Assembly (NCBI GenBank): GCA_029557025.1
Contig: JAKPRU010000605.1
Coordinates: 1-7,356, forward strand
Source: Candidatus Omnitrophota bacterium
GTDB lineage: Bacteria; Hinthialibacterota; Hinthialibacteria; Hinthialibacterales; JAKPRU01
Reading direction: 5' to 3'
DNA length: 7,356 nucleotides
Positions 1 through 5,790 of this stretch are shown in pieces. The notes beneath the pieces are model-generated. The model was given only the letters and a program-made list of their open reading frames with translations. It had not been told where the DNA came from and did no database searches. How positions within the stretch are numbered: the first letter of the stretch is position 1; each line of letters begins with the position of its first letter. Made by a program: the position numbers and the translations under genes.

Positions 1-1
1 C

Positions 2-2575
2 CTTTACAATGACCGGGTCGCCACGCACTTGCGTAATCTGGGGTTGGCTTATTTGCTGACGGATCAGATCAGGTATGCAGAAAAGGCTGCCGAGATATTC
101 CGTCAGTATGCACAGCTGTATCCCGCTTTGCCGTTGCACGACATCTACGGTGGACAACGACATACCGCGGCCCGGCTCTACGCACAAACATTGGATGAAT
201 CCATTTGGGTACTGGAGATGCTGTGGGGTCTTGATGCGGTGTATGACTCGCCTGCGTTTTCAGATGAGGATCGACAATTAGTCGAGTCGAATCTTCTTTA
301 TCCGATTCTGGCAACACTCAGTCGAACCGACATCGGTTTCGGCAATTACCAGGCTTGGGTGACTTCTGCCATCGGTGCTCTCGGCTACTTCCTTGGCGAC
401 GAGAATGCAATTCGGCAGGCCATGGCTGGGCCGCTCGGCTATAACGCGATTCTTGAATACGGCTATGGCGATGATGGTTTCAGCCTGGAAGGTTCGGTGG
501 GGTATCACTATTACGGGCTGACCGGCCTGCTCCATCTTGCAAAAATCGCCGAGACAAACGGATACTTACTATGGAATGCTCGGATGCGACAGGTGTTATT
601 CGCTCCGCTTTATTCCATGGAACCGGATGGCTGGTTTCCCACCATGAACGATGCAGGCCCCGCGCATCTTGGTTCGTATATCCGCCTGTTCGAGATTGCC
701 AACACCCTGTCGGCTGATCCGGTTATCGACCAGATTCTGGCGCTATACTACAACGACCTGGGACATTCCCGAAGTCATTATTCCGCGCTCTTTGCCGGCG
801 CTGATTTCGATCCGTCCACAGCTGTTATAGATTTGGGAGATGTTCCACCGCCGTCCGGTATTGCCGTGTTGCCGGGCTACGGTGAGGAAATGCCTTTGAT
901 GGTAATGATGGACCATGATGTCCATGGAGGCTGGCATGGGCATGACGACAGGCTGAATGTTATCCTGTACGGGCAGGGAAGGGAGCTGATCCCTGACTTG
1001 GGAACAGGCTCCTATGTCTCCGACCTGCTGGATGGCTGGCTTCGAAGAACGGTCGCACACAATACGGTAGTCACAGGCGAGTTGGGGCAGAACTCAGGCA
1101 ATGAAGCGATCAGCCCCCTTTCGTTTTCGCGAATGCAATTTCCTTCTGTTCAGGTGGTCTCCGCAAAGGCCGATGCGGGAGTCTATCCCGGCGAGGCGCA
1201 GGTGGAGCGAACAATAATTAAAGTAGAGGATGATTATCTGTTGGTAATGGATCGGATCGAGAACGCTGTGCCGCCCGTTGATATTGTGTGGCATTCACTC
1301 GGGCAATTCGAATGGCCGGTAGAATTCACGATCCACGAATCCGATTATTTGCAGAGGTGGAGTTGTTCGAGTAGCGGCTACCAATACCTTGTTCCGCCGT
1401 CTCTATATTCGGGACGGACAGCGGAGGATGTGTTGGAGATTCCGCTCCTGTCTTCGTTGTCACAGATTGTCTGGCGCTTACCGCTTTCGCTTTCCGACAA
1501 TATGGAGGACCTGACGCTGTGGGACGGTGAATGCAGTCTCTCCGAGCGCCATACGCAGGGAGCCTCTTCTATCCGTTTCCTGGCAGTTCCGGACTGGACC
1601 GTTTCTATCGGGAAGGACATCTCTCATCCCGATATGGGGCTTTCCCCGCTTGACATGCTTGGGTTCGACTATTTTCTTGACGAGGGACAGGCGAATGAGT
1701 TCTGGGTAGTCATTCAGCATTTGCCGCAGTACAACCGAGCCGCCTGGAAGATCGACGATCTTTCGCCGGGAGTGTGGCATCATGCAGAAATTGATCTTGA
1801 TCGCCCCGATATGATTCTGGGCGGGGCAGATAGACGGACACGGGTAGATTTCCTGGTCTCGGCAGCGGGAAACCCCGAGGATTCCTTTTTTGTGTACCTG
1901 GACAACCTTGTAGCCGAATCGGATGGAATGCCGGAAGCGCCTCTGATGACGGGTCTGGCCGCGACCGTCATGGCGGATCCATCCGCGTCAATACTTCTTA
2001 CGGATGGCCCGGGTGTTCGATCGGATGAACGTCATGGGGTTCTCCTGGTGCGGTGGAACGATCCTGATGTTACGGTCTTCACTATGCTGGAGGCATACCA
2101 ACGATTTCCGAGGTGGATTTTCTCTACCGATTCCGAGGGGATTATTTCCGCACGGTCAGGGAACACGGAGGACGTGGTTCAGATTGAGCCGGACCGGCGT
2201 TCGTACTTTCATGGGAGGACTATGGGCGGCGCACCGAGCCGGATTGTTTTGTTCAATGGCCAATCCGCCGAACTCGGGCGTGTGGCGGTGTCTTCTCCCG
2301 TGCCGTTCGATTTAGAATTGCAGGTCTCGTATTTCGTTTGGGGCGGCTATAGTATTTCGTATCGAACCGGTTCATCGGGGGATCAATTTTGCTTGAGGTT
2401 AAAAGATGGTGGTCCCCATGATACAGTTCTTTTGGATGGGGCGGATTGGACTGGCGGTGTCGCTGGGGCCGGGGAATGGCTGGAAATCGGTCCTCTGCCG
2501 GGTGGTGCACATCGAGTGGTATGTTTCTCGGGAATGACTTCGGTTGAACAATGGCGGGCATACGTGTCGGAGTGA
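2..2575 (+). CDS. Heparinase II/III-family polysaccharide lyase, multidomain, 5' truncated by window edge
   Basis: The reading frame is open from base 2, so the true start lies upstream; the first start-like codon is TTG at 29, and residues are numbered from it. Residues about 1-265 resemble the helical (alpha/alpha)6 toroid of heparinase/alginate-lyase proteins, with NYQAW at 106-110 and GYHYYG at 158-163. Residues about 280-490 match the heparinase II/III beta-sandwich: WHGHDD at 302-307, D323 in a PDLGTGSY stretch, and AHNTV at 343-347. H305 and D323 are 18 apart, as are the zinc ligands H406 and D424 of heparinase II. N106 and a tyrosine at 159-162 are candidate catalytic residues by analogy with PL12/PL15/PL17/PL21. 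Family members cleave uronic-acid-containing polysaccharides by beta-elimination, usually outside the cytoplasm; the signal peptide, if any, is off-window. Residues about 489-628 look like an inserted jelly-roll domain, and 760-848 form another beta-rich module. The substrate cannot be read from sequence. The family call is firm; the activity is inferred. Confidence 0.88.
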   Translation, partial: LYNDRVATHLRNLGLAYLLTDQIRYAEKAAEIFRQYAQLYPALPLHDIYGGQRHTAARLYAQTLDESIWVLEMLWGLDAVYDSPAFSDEDRQLVESNLLYPILATLSRTDIGFGNYQAWVTSAIGALGYFLGDENAIRQAMAGPLGYNAILEYGYGDDGFSLEGSVGYHYYGLTGLLHLAKIAETNGYLLWNARMRQVLFAPLYSMEPDGWFPTMNDAGPAHLGSYIRLFEIANTLSADPVIDQILALYYNDLGHSRSHYSALFAGADFDPSTAVIDLGDVPPPSGIAVLPGYGEEMPLMVMMDHDVHGGWHGHDDRLNVILYGQGRELIPDLGTGSYVSDLLDGWLRRTVAHNTVVTGELGQNSGNEAISPLSFSRMQFPSVQVVSAKADAGVYPGEAQVERTIIKVEDDYLLVMDRIENAVPPVDIVWHSLGQFEWPVEFTIHESDYLQRWSCSSSGYQYLVPPSLYSGRTAEDVLEIPLLSSLSQIVWRLPLSLSDNMEDLTLWDGECSLSERHTQGASSIRFLAVPDWTVSIGKDISHPDMGLSPLDMLGFDYFLDEGQANEFWVVIQHLPQYNRAAWKIDDLSPGVWHHAEIDLDRPDMILGGADRRTRVDFLVSAAGNPEDSFFVYLDNLVAESDGMPEAPLMTGLAATVMADPSASILLTDGPGVRSDERHGVLLVRWNDPDVTVFTMLEAYQRFPRWIFSTDSEGIISARSGNTEDVVQIEPDRRSYFHGRTMGGAPSRIVLFNGQSAELGRVAVSSPVPFDLELQVSYFVWGGYSISYRTGSSGDQFCLRLKDGGPHDTVLLDGADWTGGVAGAGEWLEIGPLPGGAHRVVCFSGMTSVEQWRAYVSE

Positions 2576-2620
2576 GGAGAAGAATTACAGGGATAGTGAT
2601 CAGGACGGGATAGGCAGGAA

Positions 2621-4705
2621 ATGGCCAATTCTTTTGATAGTGTAGAAACCCCGGCGGGCTGTTTCAGTTCCCGGGTTGCTTTCTATTCTCTCTTGGGATT
2701 GGTTTTGCTTCACGCGTTATTCTTCTCCGCGGTGGGTGTGCAGCGTTATGAGAACCTGGAGACAGGCGGCGATTTCGCCTTCTTTGTACAGGTTTTATGG
2801 AACCACCAACACGGGATATTCTATTACACAACATTGGAAGACGGCGGTCGAAACGCTTTGGGCACCCATGTGGATTTGATCACCCTGCCCCTGGCTTTGA
2901 TTCTGTGGCCCTTTCCACTTGGTTATGGGATGATTGTTCTGCAAGCCGTGTTTTGTTGCGGTACAGCGGTCATTCTTTACTTGATTGCGGAAAAGCGAGG
3001 ATTACCGCCGTGGCTTTGTTTCTGGGCGGGGATGGCCTGGCTTCTTGCGCCACATGTACAGGGGGCTTTAGTGTTCGATTTTCACTCAATCACGCTTGCG
3101 CCGTTCTTTTTCTTTTTGGGGATTCTGTTTTATGAGTCGAGGCGGCGTGTGTGGGCTTCCGTGTTATTTGGTTTGGCCGTGTCATGTAGAGAGGAGGTCG
3201 CGCTGCTTGTAGCCTTCTTCGGATTGATCGAGTGGATCCGGGGGCAACACAGAAGATTCGGGCTGGGTCTGCTTCTGGTTTCTCTTGTTTATTTTGTTAT
3301 CGCGTACAAATGGATTATGCCTTGGGCGCTTCAGGGGAAACCGGCTACATTCAGTGCAGCCTTCGTCGAGTTTGATCGCCATCCCGTGCGGTGGGCTTTG
3401 GGTGTTCTGTTACATCCCTCCCGGTTGTTGGAGTTGTTGCCCCTTCACAAAGTGTATAATTACATCCATTTTCTGGTCTCTTTCTCTTTTCTACCTTTTC
3501 TCGGCGGATGGTCGACACTTCTGCTTATACCGCCTTTCGGTATTCAATTGGTTTCCACGAGCTCGCTTATGACGGGATTGTACTCATCCTTACCGACTCA
3601 ATATGGAATTTCTCCGATGATAGGCGTTGCTTATGCCGGAATGGAGGGCCTGAATTGGATGTATGAAAAGAGCCAGCGGCTCGGTAAGGGAACGGTATGG
3701 GCTATTTGTGCCGTCATATTTATCTGTCCTGTAATTCACGCTTCTTTATGTGGCTATTATCGACCGGATCAACTCATCTCACCTTTTCAGTGGCAGCGTC
3801 TTCTCGACCGGGATGACCGTGCCGGAGAGCTCCGTCGCGTCGGCGAGACAATCGATCCGTCAATCAGTATCGTGACAACTCGCGGGATGAAATCGCATCT
3901 GGCGGGCCGTGCCCAAATATGGGAATGGGTAACTCATGCGCGGTCCTTTTTCCCTGAGTCACTAGACGTTGCAGATCAAATTGCAGTGGATGTGCGTTAT
4001 CTCCGGGAGCACGACATGCGAGGGGCGCTGGATCTGATCCGCTGTCTCGAGGATGGTTTGTTCGGAGTTACATTTTTTGAAAACGACTTTGTAATTGCGG
4101 CGCGGGGTCACCCATCGGAACAAAACGCGGTGGTTATTTCCGCCATACGGGCGGAGCTGACAGGCGCGTTGGCCTCTTCCGGTCGGGTTGTTCTGTCTCA
4201 ATCTGCGGAAAGGCCGTGGTTATTGGATTGTGATTCTCTGACGGGTTGGTCGCCACAGCCTGCCGTGTATCTGGACACGGTAAATGCCTATGAAGGAAAG
4301 GCCTGCGTTTCACGGAATACCGGCACGGATGGCCTGGACCGTAATTTCTGGTATGACGGACCGTTCGATTTGGAGACACCGGACAATACAGCCTGGAATC
4401 TTTGTCTTGCTCTTCGTTCGGAGAATTGGGCGCTGACGGATATTCCATTCATCGCGCTGACATTCGGTCAATCTTTCTATCTGTGGCGCGAGCCGCTGGG
4501 TGAGGCTGGAAATGTCTTGGCGGATTCCGGGAAATGGAAAATCCTCTCGCTTCCTTTGTTCAAAGCGCAGAAAAGCCTGAAACCTCCCGGAGCGCACACG
4601 CTGGAAATCAAGATTTTGAATCCACAGAAGGTCCCCCCGACAGCAATCCTGGTTTCCGTCGATGCGGTGTTTCTGCAAACCGGCGTACCGGTGGAGGGAA
4701 AGTGA
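2621..4705 (+). CDS. DUF2079 polytopic membrane protein (GT-C-like) with C-terminal jelly-roll-like domain
   Basis: This 694-residue protein has about nine hydrophobic segments (roughly 18-40, 86-100, 101-123, 129-150, 156-171, 176-206, 213-236, 281-311, 357-378). DUF2079 landmarks appear in order: GGDFAFFVQVLWN at 49-61, GTHVD at 81-85, FDFHSITLAP at 152-161, REE at 190-192, and YGISP at 328-332. A soluble stretch (about 400-500) follows, with the usual IVTTRGMKSHLAGR and FFENDFVIAARG elements. DUF2079 is uncharacterised but resembles membrane GT-C glycosyltransferases that use lipid-linked sugar donors. Residues about 531-690 form an extra beta-rich domain (DSLTGW at 538-543, GKW at 637-639, VSVDAVFLQ at 678-686) resembling a carbohydrate-binding jelly-roll and likely extracytoplasmic. 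The ATG at 2621 gives a sensible N-terminus before the first membrane segment; a short GGCAGGAA precedes it, a weak ribosome site. The 45-bp gap to the lyase suggests one operon. The family call is strong; glycosyltransferase activity is inferred. Confidence 0.85.
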   Translation: MANSFDSVETPAGCFSSRVAFYSLLGLVLLHALFFSAVGVQRYENLETGGDFAFFVQVLWNHQHGIFYYTTLEDGGRNALGTHVDLITLPLALILWPFPLGYGMIVLQAVFCCGTAVILYLIAEKRGLPPWLCFWAGMAWLLAPHVQGALVFDFHSITLAPFFFFLGILFYESRRRVWASVLFGLAVSCREEVALLVAFFGLIEWIRGQHRRFGLGLLLVSLVYFVIAYKWIMPWALQGKPATFSAAFVEFDRHPVRWALGVLLHPSRLLELLPLHKVYNYIHFLVSFSFLPFLGGWSTLLLIPPFGIQLVSTSSLMTGLYSSLPTQYGISPMIGVAYAGMEGLNWMYEKSQRLGKGTVWAICAVIFICPVIHASLCGYYRPDQLISPFQWQRLLDRDDRAGELRRVGETIDPSISIVTTRGMKSHLAGRAQIWEWVTHARSFFPESLDVADQIAVDVRYLREHDMRGALDLIRCLEDGLFGVTFFENDFVIAARGHPSEQNAVVISAIRAELTGALASSGRVVLSQSAERPWLLDCDSLTGWSPQPAVYLDTVNAYEGKACVSRNTGTDGLDRNFWYDGPFDLETPDNTAWNLCLALRSENWALTDIPFIALTFGQSFYLWREPLGEAGNVLADSGKWKILSLPLFKAQKSLKPPGAHTLEIKILNPQKVPPTAILVSVDAVFLQTGVPVEGK

Positions 4706-4730
4706 CCGACCTGCACAGGTATTCCCGGTC
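4704..4730 (+). terminator. Possible hairpin between convergent genes
   Basis: GACCG-ACCTG is followed by CA and CAGGT, then five unpaired bases and CGGTC, giving a 5-bp inner stem and a 5-bp outer stem separated by a bulge. It sits in the 27-bp gap between the stops of the convergent DUF2079 and Trm112-like genes and overlaps the DUF2079 stop codon. No T-tract follows on either strand and the inner loop is only two bases, so it is not a classical intrinsic terminator. It may be a weak bidirectional structure or chance. Confidence 0.25.
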
Positions 4731-4732
4731 CC

Positions 4733-4942
4733 TTACGTCGTCTCTTTCGGATAGCAGGCCAGTTCCTCCACCGATTTCACGCCGTCGGGAAGCACCAGCT
4801 CGTCAATCAGCATGACAGGAATATCGTCTTTAATGGGGTATTTTGCGCCGCATTTTGTGCAAACCAGGAATTCCCCCTCCAGTTTGACGGGAGCCTTTCC
4901 GAGCGGGCAGGCGAGAATTTCAAGCAGTCGTTCGCTGACCAT
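4733..4942 (-). CDS. Trm112/UPF0434 (YcaR-like) small zinc-ribbon protein
   Basis: The 69-residue protein starts with the family signature LLEILACP (6-13), followed by a short beta-hairpin, CTKCGAKYPI (28-37) and the IPVML segment (41-45). Length and order match bacterial Trm112-like/UPF0434 proteins. In eukaryotes and archaea Trm112 is a zinc-binding activator of several methyltransferases; the bacterial role is poorly defined. The usual four-cysteine pattern is incomplete: C12 is present, but its partner is replaced by glycine (CPLG), while C28 and C31 are intact. Such single-Cys first motifs occur in some family members, so the protein may bind metal weakly or not at all. The start is well supported: AAGGAG lies about seven bases before the ATG on the minus strand. 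It is convergent with the DUF2079 gene and divergent from the tRNA, so it is probably a separate transcription unit. Confidence 0.88.
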   Translation of the reverse strand: MVSERLLEILACPLGKAPVKLEGEFLVCTKCGAKYPIKDDIPVMLIDELVLPDGVKSVEELACYPKETT

Positions 4943-4956
4943 GGGAATCTCCTTCC
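4943..4956 (-). promoter_or_regulatory. Strong Shine-Dalgarno for the Trm112-like gene
   Basis: Read on the minus strand, GGAAGGAGATTCCC leads directly into the ATG. The AAGGAG core is close to consensus with ideal spacing and fixes the start of this small gene. It also shows that the organism uses Shine-Dalgarno initiation, which makes its absence before the LOG-family gene more notable. Confidence 0.8.
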
Positions 4957-5049
4957 GGATTTTCGATGAGTGTAGCGTCCCAACGGGCCATGCTGCAAGA
5001 CCCAGTCCGTCCCGTTTTCAGCCGTCATCGGCATTCAGATCGGTTTCAA

Positions 5050-5078
5050 TTCAATTCGGCAAAAGATTCTGTTACAAT
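5050..5078 (+). promoter_or_regulatory. Probable extended -10 promoter for the tRNA (and perhaps the LOG-family gene)
   Basis: TGTTACAAT at 5070-5078 is an extended -10 element (TG, one base, then TACAAT, 5 of 6 to consensus). Seventeen bases upstream is TTCAAT at 5050-5055, a weak -35 (3 of 6). Transcription would begin near 5085, giving a leader of about 50 bases before the mature tRNA. The leader includes the palindrome at 5098-5113. Assignment is by motif only. Confidence 0.5.
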
Positions 5079-5085
5079 ATCTCAA

Positions 5086-5091
5086 ATTATA
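5086..5091 (-). promoter_or_regulatory. Possible -10 box of a leftward promoter for the Trm112-like gene
   Basis: ATTATA on the plus strand reads as a perfect TATAAT on the minus strand. The -35 is poor: with an 18-base spacer it is AGGACT, partly inside the palindrome at 5098-5113. Transcription would start near 5079 and leave a leader of roughly 135 bases before the Trm112-like ATG. It lies within 8 bases of the rightward -10, so the two promoters would compete if both are used. Confidence 0.3.
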
Positions 5092-5097
5092 TTGAAA

Positions 5098-5113
5098 GAC
5101 TCGACGTCGAGTC
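5098..5113. repeat. Perfect 16-bp palindrome in the divergent intergenic region
   Basis: GACTCGACGTCGAGTC is its own reverse complement. It lies 22 bases upstream of the mature tRNA 5' end, just downstream of the predicted rightward start site and over the -35 zone of the possible leftward promoter. As DNA it could be an operator for a dimeric regulator; as RNA it could fold into a 6-bp stem with an ACGT loop in the pre-tRNA leader. The palindrome is seen directly; a function is inferred. Confidence 0.6.
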
Positions 5114-5135
5114 CTGTCCGAAAAGATTTTGAAGT

Positions 5136-5207
5136 GGGCCTATAGCTCAGCGGTAGAGCCACCGGCTCATAACCGGTTGGTCCCTGGTTCGAATCCAGGC
5201 AGGCCCA
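5136..5207 (+). tRNA. tRNA with CAT anticodon, likely tRNA-Ile2 (lysidine type) rather than tRNA-Met
   Basis: The full cloverleaf is readable. The acceptor GGGCCTA pairs with CAGGCCC, with one mismatch (A7 with C66). The D stem is GCTC/GAGC with a 7-base loop. The anticodon stem ACCGG/CCGGT holds the loop CTCATAA, with CAT at 5168-5170. The variable loop is TGGTC, the T stem CCTGG/CCAGG encloses TTCGAAT, and the discriminator is A at 5207. CCA is not encoded. It is not the initiator: position 1-72 is a G-C pair and the anticodon stem lacks the three consecutive G-C pairs. C4-G69 and C5-G68, which TilS uses to recognise tRNA-Ile2, are present, and CGGCTCATAACCG matches known Ile2(CAU) anticodon arms such as that of Bacillus subtilis as I recall it. 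Ile2 reads AUA after lysidine modification of C34. Elongator Met remains possible. Confidence 0.93.
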
Positions 5208-5211
5208 TTCG

Positions 5212-5219
5212 TTTTTTTT
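5212..5219 (+). terminator. T-tract after the tRNA, possible weak or partial terminator
   Basis: Eight consecutive T follow the tRNA four bases after its discriminator. No separate hairpin precedes it; only the T-arm and acceptor stem of the tRNA itself could act as the upstream structure. It could end some transcripts and let others read through into the LOG-family gene, whose ATG is eight bases further on. It could also simply be an A/U-rich processing site for RNase E or Z. Confidence 0.35.
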
Positions 5220-5226
5220 CGATCCG

Positions 5227-5790
5227 ATGAAGTACATTGCGATTTTCGGCAGTTCCAAGACTCCACCGGGGCATCCGCATTATGAAATGGCCTATGAGCT
5301 GGCAAACCGCCTGGCTCGCGAAGGATATGGAATCTGCAACGGCGGATACTGGGGAATCATGGACGCTGCCACCCGTGGCGCGCGCGATGCCGGTGGCGTG
5401 GCGGTCGGTGTTACCCTGGAGCATTTCTCACTCAAACGCAGCGGAGTCAACCCCCTTTTGACCCGCGAAGAACCGAAATCTCGTCTCCTGGACCGCCTCT
5501 CCACCTTGCTCGATATGTCTGATGCCCAAGTCGCTCTGCCGGGAGGAGTCGGTACACTGGCCGAGGTGTTCCTTTCCTGGAACCTTCAGGTGACAAATGA
5601 ACATAAGCCTTTGATTTTACTGGGACTGGAATGGAAAGAACTTCTGGATTTTCTCCAGGAACACACCGAGATCGAAGACAAACATCGCGCCAAATTGAGG
5701 ATCTGTGCCACAGCGGAAGAAGCTTTTGAGCAGATTGTACAGCAGGTTCCTCTCTCGAACTCTCTCCCCTTATTTGAAGAAAAGAACTAA
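5227..5790 (+). CDS. LOG-family protein (cytokinin riboside 5'-monophosphate phosphoribohydrolase-like)
   Basis: The 187-residue Rossmann-like protein is of normal LOG length. It begins with a beta-strand and FGSS (7-10), has NGGYWGIMDAATRGA (38-52) at the GGG-x-GLMG position, and carries the nucleotide-binding motif PGGVGTLAE at 105-113. E113 and R90 sit where the catalytic Glu and Arg fall in LOG enzymes; R90 is exactly 15 residues before the PGG proline, as in the canonical ERK-to-PGG spacing. Family members hydrolyse N6-substituted adenosine monophosphates, and sometimes AMP, to base plus ribose 5-phosphate in the cytoplasm; many bacterial members have no known physiological substrate. 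The second motif is atypical: two glycines and an Asp where GGG and Gly are usual. The ATG lies 19 bases after the tRNA, no in-frame start exists between them, and no Shine-Dalgarno is visible. The next Met (residue 21) would delete the first conserved strand. Confidence 0.88.
   Translation: MKYIAIFGSSKTPPGHPHYEMAYELANRLAREGYGICNGGYWGIMDAATRGARDAGGVAVGVTLEHFSLKRSGVNPLLTREEPKSRLLDRLSTLLDMSDAQVALPGGVGTLAEVFLSWNLQVTNEHKPLILLGLEWKELLDFLQEHTEIEDKHRAKLRICATAEEAFEQIVQQVPLSNSLPLFEEKN

Noticed and set aside
29..31. TTG at 29 as the true lyase start
   Set aside because: The frame is open to the window edge and the toroid domain would be missing several helices; the gene continues upstream.
2576..2620. 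Terminator or promoter between the lyase and the DUF2079 gene
   Set aside because: No hairpin with T-tract and no convincing -35/-10 pair in the 45 bases; operon continuation is simpler.
5092..5120. TTGAAA at 5092-5097 as a -35 box for the tRNA
   Set aside because: It is 5 of 6 to consensus, but at 16-18 bases spacing there is no -10-like hexamer; the palindrome occupies the spacer. The upstream extended -10 is a better fit.
4812..5132. Plus-strand open frame across the intergenic region and Trm112-like gene
   Set aside because: It is antisense to a well-supported gene with a strong Shine-Dalgarno, has low-complexity Ser/Arg/Pro composition and no recognisable motif.
5167..5424. Minus-strand open frame ending in GFEPGTNRL
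   Set aside because: This C-terminus is the familiar artefact of translating the T arm and anticodon arm of a tRNA in reverse; the rest lies antisense to the LOG-family gene.
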